A stretch of DNA of 47,329 nt from an uncultured Clostridia bacterium (GCA_937907055.1 CALCTW010000065.1:1-47329); one strand, 5' to 3'. Positions 9,346 through 18,532 are shown, numbered from the stretch's first letter. Notes: generated by a model from the letters alone, not told the origin. Program-made: numbers and translations.

Positions 9346-9510
9346 ATGTCTCACATCAAGACGCTTGAAACCCGCAGCCTGTGCTCCCAGAAGGGCGGTT
9401 GCGGTGAATGCCAGACTTCCTGCCAGTCTGCTTGCAAGACCAGCTGCGGTATTGCCAATCAGAAGTGCGAGAACACCAAGGAAGTCAAGGCTGACAAGGA
9501 AAGCAAGTAA
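9346..9510 (+). CDS. scfA: SCIFF ranthipeptide precursor
   Basis: A 54-residue precursor of the SCIFF (six cysteines in forty-five) RiPP family, almost universal in Clostridia. It has the family leader (MSHIKTLETR) and the core GGCGECQTSCQSACKTSC, followed by NQKCE. Cysteines are at 13, 19, 22, 26, 30, 34 and 41: the six canonical ones plus an extra Cys13 in the leader-proximal part. In the known family a radical SAM enzyme links a Cys thiol to the side chain of a core Thr; the maturase lies directly downstream. The biological role of SCIFF peptides is not settled. GGAGG precedes the ATG. Too short for routine gene callers. Confidence 0.95.
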   Translation: MSHIKTLETRSLCSQKGGCGECQTSCQSACKTSCGIANQKCENTKEVKADKESK

Positions 9511-9520
9511 TTTCACACTC

Positions 9521-9550
9521 ATAAAGTGCCGCCTTCGGGGGGCACTTTAT
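9521..9550 (+). promoter_or_regulatory. Hairpin between scfA and scfB (attenuator / partial terminator)
   Basis: Arms 9521-9530 and 9541-9550 pair over 10 bp and enclose a TTCG-type apex, followed by a T-rich stretch. It probably sets a high precursor-to-maturase ratio by partial termination or by protecting the scfA mRNA end. Confidence 0.7.
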
Positions 9551-9569
9551 CATTTTATATGAGGTTTAT

Positions 9570-10946
9570 ATGATCCATCAATTCAAACTCCATGGCTATA
9601 ATATCGTGCTGGATGTCTGCTCCGGCGCTGTGCACGTGGTGGATGATGTGGCTTATGACATCATCGCCCTTTTTGAAAATAACACGCGTGAGCAGGCGCT
9701 TGCTTCGGTCGCGGCCTCCTATCCGGATATCGATCGGGCGGAGATCGAGGAATGCTACGATCAGGTCGTCTCCCTCAAGGAGGCCGGAAAGCTTTTCGCG
9801 CAGGATACCTTCGCGCCCATCGCCGGTGAATTGAAAAACCGCACCGCCGGGGTGGTAAAGGCGCTTTGTCTGCACGTGGCGCACACCTGCAACCTCAATT
9901 GCTCCTATTGCTTTGCCTCTCAGGGCAAGTATCACGGCGACCGCGCCATCATGAGCTACGAAGTGGGCAAGCAGGCGCTGGATTTCCTGGTGGCCAATTC
10001 CGGCACCCGCCGCAATCTGGAGGTGGACTTCTTCGGCGGTGAGCCGCTGATGAACTGGCAGGTCGTGAAGGATCTGGTCAGGTACGCCCGCTCCATCGAA
10101 AAAGAGGCCGGGAAGAACTTCCGCTTCACGCTGACCACCAACGGTGTGCTGATCGATGATGATGTCATCGATTTTGCCAATAAGGAAATGAGCAATGTGG
10201 TGCTCTCTCTGGATGGCCGCAAGGACGTGCATGATCGTTTCCGTGTAGATTACGCCGGCAACGGCAGTTTTGAAAAGATCGTGCCCAAGTTCCAGAAACT
10301 CGTAGAAGCCCGCGGCGGTAAGAATTATTACATGCGCGGCACCTTCACACACCATAATCCGGATTTCCTCAACGATATCAAGACCATGCTGGATCTGGGC
10401 TTCAATGAATTGTCCATGGAGCCGGTCGTCTGCGCCAAGGATGATCCCTCCGCGCTCACCGAGGAAGACAAGCCCATCGTGATGCAGCAGTATGAGGATC
10501 TGGCCAAGCTGATGCTTCAGAAGGAAAAGGAGGGCAAGCCCTTCACCTTCTATCACTACATGCTGGATCTGTCCGGCGGCCCGTGCATTTACAAGCGCAT
10601 CTCCGGCTGCGGCAGCGGCACGGAGTATATGGCCGTGACGCCCTGGGGCGATCTGTATCCCTGCCATCAGTTCGTGGGCGATGAAAAATTCCGCCTCGGC
10701 GATATCTGGAAGGGTGTCACCAACCCGGATGTCCGTGATCAGTTTGCCTCCTGCAATGTCTATGCCCGTCCCGATTGCAAAGATTGCTGGGCAAAGCTTT
10801 ACTGTTCCGGCGGCTGCGCGGCCAATGCCTATCATGCCACGGGCGATATCCGCGGCACCTATGCCTACGGCTGCGATCTGTTCCGCAAGCGCATGGAATG
10901 CGCCATCATGCTGGCGGTCGCCCGTCAGCTCGGTGATGAAGAATGA
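9570..10946 (+). CDS. scfB: SCIFF maturase, radical SAM thioether-forming enzyme
   Basis: 458 residues. An N-terminal peptide-recognition (RRE-like) region of ~90 residues precedes the radical SAM core, whose CNLNCSYC motif (C107, C111, C114) binds the catalytic 4Fe-4S cluster. A C-terminal SPASM/twitch domain carries further Cys clusters (from CGSGTEYMAVTPWGDLYPC to CKDCWAKLYCSGGC) for auxiliary clusters. The enzyme installs Cys-to-Thr thioether links in the SCIFF peptide encoded 60 bp upstream. GAGG precedes the ATG. Its stop overlaps the next start (ATGA), so the decarboxylase-like gene is translationally coupled. Confidence 0.95.
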   Translation: MIHQFKLHGYNIVLDVCSGAVHVVDDVAYDIIALFENNTREQALASVAASYPDIDRAEIEECYDQVVSLKEAGKLFAQDTFAPIAGELKNRTAGVVKALCLHVAHTCNLNCSYCFASQGKYHGDRAIMSYEVGKQALDFLVANSGTRRNLEVDFFGGEPLMNWQVVKDLVRYARSIEKEAGKNFRFTLTTNGVLIDDDVIDFANKEMSNVVLSLDGRKDVHDRFRVDYAGNGSFEKIVPKFQKLVEARGGKNYYMRGTFTHHNPDFLNDIKTMLDLGFNELSMEPVVCAKDDPSALTEEDKPIVMQQYEDLAKLMLQKEKEGKPFTFYHYMLDLSGGPCIYKRISGCGSGTEYMAVTPWGDLYPCHQFVGDEKFRLGDIWKGVTNPDVRDQFASCNVYARPDCKDCWAKLYCSGGCAANAYHATGDIRGTYAYGCDLFRKRMECAIMLAVARQLGDEE

Positions 10947-12256
10947 TCTCCACACCGGTCGTTGATTTTGTAAAATCGTATCAGGCCTCTTCTCCGGCCC
11001 GGTTCCATATGCCGGGCCATAAAGGGCGGCCTTTTCTGGGCTGTGAACCCATCGATCTGACATAGATCGACGGGGCGGACAGCCTCTATGAAGCAGACGG
11101 GATCCTGGCCGAGAGCGAACGGAACGCGTCTGCTTTATTCGGATGTCCCACCTTCTATTCTGCAGAAGGTTCCTCGCTGGCCATCCGCGCCATGCTGTAT
11201 CTGGCTGTGCGCGGGGGAGAGGGGCGGCATATCCTCGCGGGCCGGAACGCGCACAAGGTGTTCCTGCACGCGGCTGCCATGCTGGATCTGCAGGTCACAT
11301 GGCTTTGCCCCAAAGATCAGTCCTCTTATCACAGCTGTCTGCTGACCCCGGAGGCTGTGGAGGCGGCCCTGTCCGCCTGCGCCGATCAGCCTCGCGCTGT
11401 CTACCTCACCTCGCCGGATTATCTGGGCAATATGCCGGATATCGCCGGTATCGCGCGGGTCTGTCACCGGCATCAGGTGCTGCTGCTTGTGGATAACGCG
11501 CACGGCGCTTATCTCCGGTTCCTGCCGCGCAGCCTTTTCCCCATGGATCTGGGAGCGGATCTGTGCTGTTCCTCCGCGCATAAGACGCTGCCGGCTGTGA
11601 CCGGCGCGGCTTACCTGCATGTGCGGGAGGCGGATGTGCCTTATGCCAGACGGGCTTTGGCGCTGTTTGGTTCTACCAGCCCATCTTATCTCATCCTGCA
11701 GTCGCTGGATCTGCTCAATCCCTATCTGGAGCTTCTTCCTTCCGGGCTCGAAGCGTTTCTGCCTTCTGTCCGCGCGCTGCGCGCCGCGCTCACCGCGCAC
11801 GGGTACACGCTGGTCGGGCAGGAGGAGATCAAGCTTACGCTCCTGGCTTCCGCCGCCGGTTTCACCGGGGATGAACTGAGCGAGATCCTTCGCCGCGAAG
11901 GAATCTGGGCGGAATTCCACGATCCGGATTACCTTGTGCTGATGCTCACCCCGGAAAATTCGATCGAAGAGCTGCGAAAACTCCGTTCCGTGCTCTGTTC
12001 TCTTGAGGTCAGGCCGGCTTTGCCGCGTTCCCTGCCGCCGTTCACCCTGCCCGTGCAGGCCATGACACCCCGTCAGGCGGTCTTCGCCGCCTCGGAGGAG
12101 GTTCCCGTGGAGCAGGCGGTCGGGCGTGTGCTCGCGTTCGCGGATGTCGGCTGTCCGCCGGCCATTCCCATCGTCATGTGCGGAGAAGTCATTGACACGT
12201 CCGCCGCGGCGCTCTTTCGGTATTACGGCATCCAAAAATGTGCTGTAGTCATATAA
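10943..12256 (+). CDS. Orn/Lys/Arg decarboxylase-like PLP enzyme, with one in-frame TAG at codon 41
   Basis: Reading TAG as sense gives a 437-residue fold-type I PLP enzyme of the Orn/Lys/Arg decarboxylase major-domain family (SpeA/YaaO-like). N-terminal RFHMPGHKG leads into IDLT-[TAG]-IDGADSLYEADG, where the TAG (11063-11065) sits at the position that is usually Glu in this family. Downstream are VDNAHGAYLRF, which holds PLP, and SSAHKTLPAVTGA with the Schiff-base lysine K214. The frame is identical on both sides of the TAG, there is no ribosome site or credible start after it, and no other lesion. The start overlaps the scfB stop (ATGA). If TAG were a stop, only 40 residues would be made. 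Probable reaction: decarboxylation of a basic amino acid (polyamine supply); substrate unknown. The product is shorter than full-length biosynthetic arginine decarboxylases. Confidence 0.82.
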
Positions 12257-12266
12257 AGCCCCTTTT

Positions 12267-12291
12267 GATATCCTTTTTTCTTCGGGATATC
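12267..12291 (+). terminator. Possible terminator hairpin after the decarboxylase-like gene
   Basis: GATATCC (12267-12273) pairs with GGATATC (12285-12291) around a T-rich loop; no T-run follows, so function is uncertain. Confidence 0.35.
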
Positions 12292-12328
12292 CCGCTCATA
12301 CCCCAAATAATGAATGGAGGATGAACCT

Positions 12329-13075
12329 ATGCTGAATGTCAAAGGAAAATGGTGCCTCATCACCGGTGCCGCACGCGGTATCGGCCGCCTGACTGCTGAA
12401 TTTATGGCGGCTCAGGGCGCGAATCTCATTCTGCATGCCCGTACCATGGCGCATACCGAGGCGGTTGCCGAGGCCTGCCGCGCCGCGGGCGTGGAAGTTC
12501 GTCAGGTCGCCTGTGAGCTGACCGATCTCGAGGCGGTCGAAAAGATGCTTTCTGAGATCGATGCCATGGGTGTTCAGGTGGATGTGGTGCTCAATAACGC
12601 CGGTCTGCAGATCGCCTACCGCACGGATTACCTCACCACCCCGGATTCCGATTACACCCAGTCCTTCCTCATCAACACTGTTGCCCCCATGAGGATCTGC
12701 TATCACTTCCTGCCCGGCATGATCGCGCGCGGCTTTGGCCGTATCCTCAATACTACCTCCGGTATCGCGCTGGATCCCCAGCAGGCCGGTTACAGCGCCG
12801 CGAAGGCCGCGCTCAATAAGGTCACCATCGATATCGGCAGCAAGCTGCAGGGCACGGATGTGACCATCAACCTGTGCGATCCCGGCTGGTGCCGTACGGA
12901 TCTGGGCGGTCCTCACGCGCCCAACGCGCCTGAAAGCGCCATTCCCGGCATCGTGGCCGGCGCCTTCTGCACGGATAAGAAGAGCGGCCGCAACATCGGC
13001 GCGCAGGCGTTCGCCGGTATGACCCTTGAAGAGGCTGTCGCCAAGATCGAACGCGAATATCCCTCTCCCTATTGA
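12329..13075 (+). CDS. Short-chain dehydrogenase/reductase (SDR)
   Basis: 248 residues with classical SDR marks: the cofactor loop TGAARGIG (12-19), NNAG near 88-91, and the catalytic Y155-x-x-x-K159 (YSAAK). It is an NAD(P)-dependent oxidoreductase of the cytoplasm, similar to 3-ketoacyl-ACP reductases. GGAGG ahead of MLNVKG sets the start at 12329, not at the upstream ATG (12314). It lies just before the ligase / carrier protein / oxoamine synthase gene, so reducing a keto product of that enzyme is possible, but a terminator and another promoter separate them, so this link is inference. Confidence 0.9.
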   Translation: MLNVKGKWCLITGAARGIGRLTAEFMAAQGANLILHARTMAHTEAVAEACRAAGVEVRQVACELTDLEAVEKMLSEIDAMGVQVDVVLNNAGLQIAYRTDYLTTPDSDYTQSFLINTVAPMRICYHFLPGMIARGFGRILNTTSGIALDPQQAGYSAAKAALNKVTIDIGSKLQGTDVTINLCDPGWCRTDLGGPHAPNAPESAIPGIVAGAFCTDKKSGRNIGAQAFAGMTLEEAVAKIEREYPSPY

Positions 13076-13121
13076 TCCTGTGTTTTCCCGCGTGTCTCCG
13101 GTTTCGGGCCGGAGGCCTCTC

Positions 13122-13145
13122 AGCCCGCTTCGGCGGGCTTTTTTG
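13122..13145 (+). terminator. Terminator of the SDR gene
   Basis: AGCCCGC-TTCG-GCGGGCT followed by six T residues. Confidence 0.92.
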
Positions 13146-13310
13146 ATTGCCTTTTTTGCTTTGTTTCCCGAATGCGGCGATCTATACGCGCCGTATTCGG
13201 TCGGATCCGTCTATACATATGCGTTCGCGTCGTGTTTTTATTTCAAAAGTGCATTTTCTGTCGAAAACAGCGAAAAATTGTTTCAAACATGTTAATTACT
13301 CATTATTCTA

Positions 13311-13339
13311 TTGCAAATTTCACGTTTTCGTGACATAAT
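13311..13339 (+). promoter_or_regulatory. Promoter of the small XRE regulator
   Basis: TTGCAA (13311-13316), 17-bp spacer, CATAAT (13334-13339), with AT-rich DNA upstream. Confidence 0.6.
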
Positions 13340-13367
13340 AGGACATCACCTGAAGGAGGTGTGCCCT

Positions 13368-13655
13368 TTGGTCAACTATAAAAAGTTGTTTCATGTCCTG
13401 ATCGAGCAGGATATGACCAACGCCCAGCTTCGGCAAAAAGCCGGTTTCAGCGCCAACATCATGACCCGCATCAAGCACAACAAATATGTTTCGCTTGAAA
13501 GTCTGGAGCAGATCTGTCGTGTGCTGAACTGCAAGCTGGATGACATTCTGGAGTTTGAGCCGGATGAAACTTATCCGGAACAGGATCAGCTGCGCGCGGC
13601 GGATGATGAAAAGAAGCTGCGCTACCGTTTCCGTCTGCATCGCGAAACGGAATGA
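13368..13655 (+). CDS. Small XRE/Cro-C1-type HTH regulator
   Basis: A 95-residue protein with one helix-turn-helix of the YozG-like Cro/C1 type (MTNAQLRQKAGFSANIM ... SLESLEQICRVLNCKLDDILEF) and a charged C-terminal tail. The start is most likely the TTG at 13368, because AAGGAGG lies 8 nt upstream, as at the next gene. It precedes the large ligase/synthase gene by ~70 bp with no terminator between them, so it is probably co-transcribed and may autoregulate the pair. Confidence 0.85.
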   Translation: MVNYKKLFHVLIEQDMTNAQLRQKAGFSANIMTRIKHNKYVSLESLEQICRVLNCKLDDILEFEPDETYPEQDQLRAADDEKKLRYRFRLHRETE

Positions 13656-13728
13656 TCCGCGCCTGTCCAATCGCAAATAACAGATGCGGCCGGGATATGT
13701 CATCCGGCCCGATAAGGAGGTAGTTCTC

Positions 13729-16700
13729 TTGGAAATCTGGAATCGTGCATTGGCGACCATGAAAAAATCGCCGTCTTTCCAAACCATGTTCCATCTCATC
13801 ATGTCCTACGGCAACGATACCGCTGCCGAGATCACCGATCAGAACGGACAGATCGTCTCCCGCTCTTACCGTGAATACGAGAATATGTCCTTCTCCGCCT
13901 GCGGTTATCTGCAGGGCAAGGGCCTTTACAAAAAGAACGATGTTGTCGGTCTCTGCTACGATACCTGTATGGACTGGCCTGTGCTTTTTTGGGGTGTGCT
14001 GATGAGCGGCGGTATCCCGCTTCTGCTCAATCCCGCCGCTGAGGATGAACTGCTGTGCCGCATCATGAAGGAAGCCGGCGCGACCGCCTATGTTTCCTAT
14101 CGTGAAATGAAGGGCTGCGAGCTGCCCTTCATCAAGGCTTCTCACGCGCTGCGTCCCGGCAATCCCGGCAATGAGGACTGGGCGGATCAGATCGCTCTTT
14201 GCACCTCCGGTACCACCGGCATGAGCCGCATCTTCCTGTATGACGGCGCGGCCATCACCGGCCAGATGATCGCCTTTGATGATGTGGCGGACCGCAACCG
14301 TGACCTGCCCTTCCGGGAGGGTGAGCCCTGCAAGACGCTCGGCTTCCTGCCCTTCCATCACATTTTCGGCTTCATCGTTGTGTATTGCCTCTATGCTGTC
14401 ACGGGCAAGACGGTCGTCTACCTGCGTGACAAGGGCGTGCAGACCATCACCGAAGCCTGCCGCCGTCACGGCGTTACCCATCTGTGCTGCGTGCCCATGT
14501 TCTTCAATGCTCTGGCCGGCGGTGTGCGCCGCAAGCTGATCGGCGAAATGGGCATGAGCGAGGAACAGCTTTCCCAGCTGATGATGGGCTCTCTGCAGCT
14601 GCAGGCCGCCCACGCCGGTGAGGAAAATGTAGTTGTCCCCGATATGATCAAGAAGATCCAGTACACCCTCCTCGGGCCGCAGATCCGTCTGATGATCACC
14701 GGCGGCGGCCATATCCCGGATGGCACCCTCAAGCTGATCAATGCCCTGGGCTATCCGCTTTACAACGGCTTTGGCATGACTGAGACCGGCGTCTGCGCGG
14801 TCGAGGTGTCCTACAATCCCCTGCAGCGCATCAAGGGCAGCATCGGCCGTCCCTTCAAGCTGGTGGATTATATGGTCTCCGGCGAGGGAGACAGCGGCGA
14901 GCTGCTCGTCAACGGCGCGCCTCTGCACAGCGGTACCATCGTGGACGGCATTCGTCTGCCGCGCGATAAGTCCAAGTGGTTCGCCACCGGCGATATCGTG
15001 CGCAAGACCACCGAAGGATTGTATATCATCGGCCGCAGCAAGGATGTCATCATCAATGCCAGCGGTGAAAATATCTACCCCGATGAATTGGAAGATTACT
15101 TCATCGCGCTGCCCGGCACGGTCCGCAACTGCGTCATGGGCCTCAAGAACGGCGATTACGAAGATATCGCCCTCATCGTAGAAGCGATCCCCGGCAGCCT
15201 TGATAAGGACGCGCTGGTGGATGCCTTCCTGAAGGTGAACGACCGTCTGCCAGCCGATCAGAAGGTCTCCCGCTTCTTCGTTACCGAAGCGCCGCTCCCG
15301 CTCTCTGCTTCCATGAAAGTCCGCCGCCGCGCGCTGAAGGCCGGTCTGGAGGATGGCACGTGGAAGGCGGAGGAACTGCACGTCTATAACAAGAAGGACA
15401 CCGCCGTTCCGGCCGCTGCCGCTTCCGCGGCTGTGGATGCCGCCGAACTGGCCGCCATCCGCGATACGGTGCGCCGCATCTTTGCCGAAAAGCTGAATGT
15501 GGATGAAAACACGGTGGGCGACGGCGATAACTTCGTCATGGAGCTGGGGGCCGATTCTCTGGCGCTCTACTCCGCCTTCTGCGCGCTGGAGGATGAATAC
15601 AATATCGTCATCACCGACAGCGATTATAAAGAACTGTCCACCCTCACTCAGGCGGTCCAGCTGGTGTACGCCAAGCTGCATCCCGGTGTCGCCGCCCCTG
15701 CCGCTGTGAAGGAAGCAAAGCAGGCCGAGGAAGAGGTCATCCCGGCTCAGCACCGCATCACCGACTTTGCCAAGAGCCCGGAATATCTGGCGCTCTGCCG
15801 CCGCAAGGAAGAGACCATCACCAACGAGGAAGAGAATCCCTATTTCAAGCCGCATGATTCCGTCATCCGTGACACCTCCTTCATCGGCGGCAAGATGGCC
15901 ATCAACCTGGGCAGCTACAACTACCTTGGCATGTCCGGTCATCCCGAGACGGCGCAGGCCGCCATCGATGCCATCCTGAAGTATGGCACCTCTGCTTCCG
16001 GCAGCCGTACGCTGGCCGGTGAGAAGACCATCTACATGGAACTGGAAAAGGCCATCGCTGATTGGAAGCACACCGAGGACAGCATCGTCTGCACCGGCGG
16101 CTGGGCGACCAACCTCACCTTCGTTTCCACCTTCTGCCGTGAAGGCGATCTCATCCTGTATGATGTTCTCTCCCACAATTCCATCTGCGAGGGTGTCGCA
16201 CTTTCCAAGGCGGAGAGCAAGGCCTTCGGCCATAATGATCTCGAAATGCTGGAGAAGATCCTGCAGAAGACCGAGGGCAAGTACAACAAGGTCCTCATCA
16301 TTGTGGAAGGCGTGTACAGCATGGACGGCGATATCGCGCCCATTCCCGAGTTTGTTGCCCTCAAGAAGAAGTACGGCTGCTTCCTCATGGTGGACGAAGC
16401 GCATTCCGGCGGTGTCATCGGTGACAATGCCGGCGGCGTGGATGATTATTTCCATCTGGATCCCCATGATATCGATATCAAGATGGGCACGCTGTCCAAG
16501 GCCCTGGGTGCCTGCGGCGGCTACATCGCGGCAGACCACAGCATCGTTGAGTTCATGCGCTACTCCATGAACGGCTTCGTCTTCACCGCGGGTATCTCTC
16601 CGGCGCTGGCTGCCGAAGCCATGAAGGCCATCGAGATCATCCGCCGCGATAACAGCGCGGTCACCCAGCTGCACCGCAATGTGGAATACTTCGTGCGCCG

Positions 16701-16968
16701 CTGCCGTGAAGAGGGCATGAACATCGGCCTGGCCGGTAAGAGCGCCATCGTGCCCGTGCTGATCGGTTCGGATGCCGATGCCGCCCGCCTGTCCGCCGTC
16801 ATGCTGCGTGATTACGGTGTCTTCGTTCCCCCGGCCATGTATCCCGCCGTTCCCATGGGCGAGAGCCGTCTGCGCTTCACCATTTCCGCCCCGCACACCA
16901 TCGAACAGCTGGAGACCGCGGTCTCTTCTCTGTCCGAGCTGATGCACAAGGAAGGCTTCCTCAAGTAA
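13729..16968 (+). CDS. Trifunctional acyl-AMP ligase - acyl carrier - alpha-oxoamine synthase
   Basis: A 1079-residue fusion. Residues ~1-560 are an ANL adenylating domain (TSGTTGMSRIF near 160, YNGFGMTETG near 350, TGDIV near 421). Residues ~590-660 are an acyl/peptidyl carrier with phosphopantetheine site S610 in GADSLAL. Residues ~690-1079 are a PLP-dependent alpha-oxoamine synthase (serine palmitoyltransferase / AONS / KBL family), with the Schiff-base lysine K924 in GTLSKALGACGG and VDEAHSGG for PLP. By family logic it activates a fatty or other carboxylic acid, loads it on its own carrier domain and condenses it with an amino acid by decarboxylation, giving an alpha-aminoketone. The TTG start has AAGGAGG 8 nt upstream. 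Product and amino acid are unknown; a sphingolipid-like base or a signal molecule are both possible. Confidence 0.92.
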   Translation: MEIWNRALATMKKSPSFQTMFHLIMSYGNDTAAEITDQNGQIVSRSYREYENMSFSACGYLQGKGLYKKNDVVGLCYDTCMDWPVLFWGVLMSGGIPLLLNPAAEDELLCRIMKEAGATAYVSYREMKGCELPFIKASHALRPGNPGNEDWADQIALCTSGTTGMSRIFLYDGAAITGQMIAFDDVADRNRDLPFREGEPCKTLGFLPFHHIFGFIVVYCLYAVTGKTVVYLRDKGVQTITEACRRHGVTHLCCVPMFFNALAGGVRRKLIGEMGMSEEQLSQLMMGSLQLQAAHAGEENVVVPDMIKKIQYTLLGPQIRLMITGGGHIPDGTLKLINALGYPLYNGFGMTETGVCAVEVSYNPLQRIKGSIGRPFKLVDYMVSGEGDSGELLVNGAPLHSGTIVDGIRLPRDKSKWFATGDIVRKTTEGLYIIGRSKDVIINASGENIYPDELEDYFIALPGTVRNCVMGLKNGDYEDIALIVEAIPGSLDKDALVDAFLKVNDRLPADQKVSRFFVTEAPLPLSASMKVRRRALKAGLEDGTWKAEELHVYNKKDTAVPAAAASAAVDAAELAAIRDTVRRIFAEKLNVDENTVGDGDNFVMELGADSLALYSAFCALEDEYNIVITDSDYKELSTLTQAVQLVYAKLHPGVAAPAAVKEAKQAEEEVIPAQHRITDFAKSPEYLALCRRKEETITNEEENPYFKPHDSVIRDTSFIGGKMAINLGSYNYLGMSGHPETAQAAIDAILKYGTSASGSRTLAGEKTIYMELEKAIADWKHTEDSIVCTGGWATNLTFVSTFCREGDLILYDVLSHNSICEGVALSKAESKAFGHNDLEMLEKILQKTEGKYNKVLIIVEGVYSMDGDIAPIPEFVALKKKYGCFLMVDEAHSGGVIGDNAGGVDDYFHLDPHDIDIKMGTLSKALGACGGYIAADHSIVEFMRYSMNGFVFTAGISPALAAEAMKAIEIIRRDNSAVTQLHRNVEYFVRRCREEGMNIGLAGKSAIVPVLIGSDADAARLSAVMLRDYGVFVPPAMYPAVPMGESRLRFTISAPHTIEQLETAVSSLSELMHKEGFLK

Positions 16969-17013
16969 TCTGATATCAAATGGCTGTCCTCCGATGAGGA
17001 GCGGCCTCAATCC

Positions 17014-17046
17014 AAACAGCACCGGGTGAAGATCCGGTGCTGTTTT
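17014..17046 (+). terminator. Terminator of the oxoamine-synthase gene
   Basis: Perfect 12-bp stem (17014-17025 / 17034-17045), 8-nt loop, T-run at the 3' side. Confidence 0.9.
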
Positions 17047-17137
17047 GGTATACGCGCGTTCTGTCTGAGGATGCATGTCCCTGGGGTTCATAAGGCGGCG
17101 CGGCTTAAGCGGTTCCCCATCCGCTCCGGCGGAAAGG

Positions 17138-17166
17138 TAGACAATCGCCGCCCGTCCTGCTATAAT
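17138..17166 (+). promoter_or_regulatory. Promoter of the MFS gene
   Basis: TAGACA (17138-17143), 17-bp spacer, extended -10 TGC-TATAAT (box 17161-17166). Confidence 0.85.
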
Positions 17167-17196
17167 ATCGAACATTCCAAGCATTGGAGGCAATCG

Positions 17197-18468
17197 ATGA
17201 AAGACAAGGAACGAGGCGTCCGGTCTGTTTTCAGTCAGTATAAGGGTCTGAAACGGGAAAATTATATCCTGTTCTTCGGGCGGATCGTGACCAATCTGGG
17301 CTCCATGGTCTGGCCGATGCTGACACTGATCCTGACTTCCAAACTCAATTATTCAGCGGAAGACGCGTCGCTTTTGATGATCGTAGCCGGCTTTATCCTG
17401 CTGCCGTTCAATCTGCTGGGCGGTACGCTGGCGGATCGGATGAACAAAAAGTATATCATCGTCATCTGTGATCTCATTTCGGTGGCGCTTTATGTCACCT
17501 GCGCGTTTATACCGCTGACGATCCATTCCCTGGTGCTCATCGTGATCGCCGCGGCGGCGCAGAATCTGGAGCATCCGGCTTACAACGGCATTATTGCTGA
17601 TATCACGCCCACGATGGATCGTGAGCGCGCGTTTTCATTGCAGTATCTGGGCATGAATCTGGGCTTTATGGCCGCTCCGACCATCGCGGGCTTGTTATTC
17701 AAGGATTTTCTCTGGCTGTCTTTCCTGATCAGCGGCATTTCCATCTTCTGTTCAACTGTGCTCATCTTCTTCCTTGTCCGGGATATCACGCCGGTGGAGG
17801 AGAGCATTCCCGAAGCCGTGTATCAGAAGAAGGAGAGCCGCGGCATCATGCGGCTGCTGTTTTCAAGCGGCGCGCTGATGCTGTACATGGTGGTCATCAC
17901 CCTGTATCATGTGTCCTATCAGCAGTTTTCCTATCTCATGCCCATCGATCTCACCGCGCGTCACGGGGATGCCGGTTCCGTGATCTACGGCACCATCAAT
18001 TCGGTCAACTGCATTGTGTGTGTCCTTTTCACACCGCTCATCACGCGCGCGTTCAAGCGCTGGTCCACGGTCGGGAAGATCATGGCGGGCATCCTGCTGA
18101 CAGTCGCCGCGTTCGGTCTGTTTATGCTGCCGTTCAACTTCATTCCGCTGTATTATGTCGGCATGGTACTGTTCACCCTCGGTGAAGTGTTTACCGCGCT
18201 TTCGACCGGCCCGCATCTCAATAACCGCATCTCTGCCGCGCATCGCGGCCGCATCAACGCGGTCAACGGAGTGCTCCAGTCACTGGTCGCCAGCGTCTGC
18301 ATGTATGTCACCGGCGTTTTGTACGACGCGAGCGAAACCTCCCTGCTGTCGTGGATCTTCGTGACCGGGATCGCGGTCACATCCATCCTGCTGGGGCTTT
18401 TCCTCTTCAAAGCGGATAAGAAGAAATACCCGGCGCTGTACACCCCGGAAGGGCTCGCGGCGGATTAA
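17197..18468 (+). CDS. MFS transporter
   Basis: A 423-residue integral membrane protein with about 12 hydrophobic segments and the MFS loop 2-3 motif GGTLADRMNKK. It is closest in look to drug/metabolite exporters of the major facilitator superfamily. GGAGG 6 nt before the ATG at 17197 excludes the longer in-frame extension from 17026, which would overlap the terminator and promoter. It has its own promoter; lying just after the ligase/oxoamine-synthase gene it could export that product, which is inference only. Confidence 0.9.
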   Translation: MKDKERGVRSVFSQYKGLKRENYILFFGRIVTNLGSMVWPMLTLILTSKLNYSAEDASLLMIVAGFILLPFNLLGGTLADRMNKKYIIVICDLISVALYVTCAFIPLTIHSLVLIVIAAAAQNLEHPAYNGIIADITPTMDRERAFSLQYLGMNLGFMAAPTIAGLLFKDFLWLSFLISGISIFCSTVLIFFLVRDITPVEESIPEAVYQKKESRGIMRLLFSSGALMLYMVVITLYHVSYQQFSYLMPIDLTARHGDAGSVIYGTINSVNCIVCVLFTPLITRAFKRWSTVGKIMAGILLTVAAFGLFMLPFNFIPLYYVGMVLFTLGEVFTALSTGPHLNNRISAAHRGRINAVNGVLQSLVASVCMYVTGVLYDASETSLLSWIFVTGIAVTSILLGLFLFKADKKKYPALYTPEGLAAD

Positions 18469-18493
18469 TTCCCTCCGGCGTATCTTTCCATCA

Positions 18494-18523
18494 AAAAACG
18501 TCCTGCGGTTGCAGGGCGTTTTT
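18494..18523. terminator. Bidirectional terminator between MFS and cca
   Basis: AAAAACGTCCTGC pairs with GCAGGGCGTTTTT (one mismatch), with a 4-nt loop, between convergent genes. Confidence 0.88.
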
Positions 18524-18532
18524 GTATTGCGT

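Noticed and set aside
11192..12256. Decarboxylase starting at an internal ATG (11192)
   Set aside because: It would remove the conserved N-terminal part (HMPGHKG, GADSLYEADG), and no ribosome site precedes it; the upstream frame is open except for the TAG.
13471..17193. 1240-codon antisense ORF over the oxoamine-synthase gene
   Set aside because: Same artefact; it is the reverse frame of a highly biased gene and spans an intergenic terminator and promoter.
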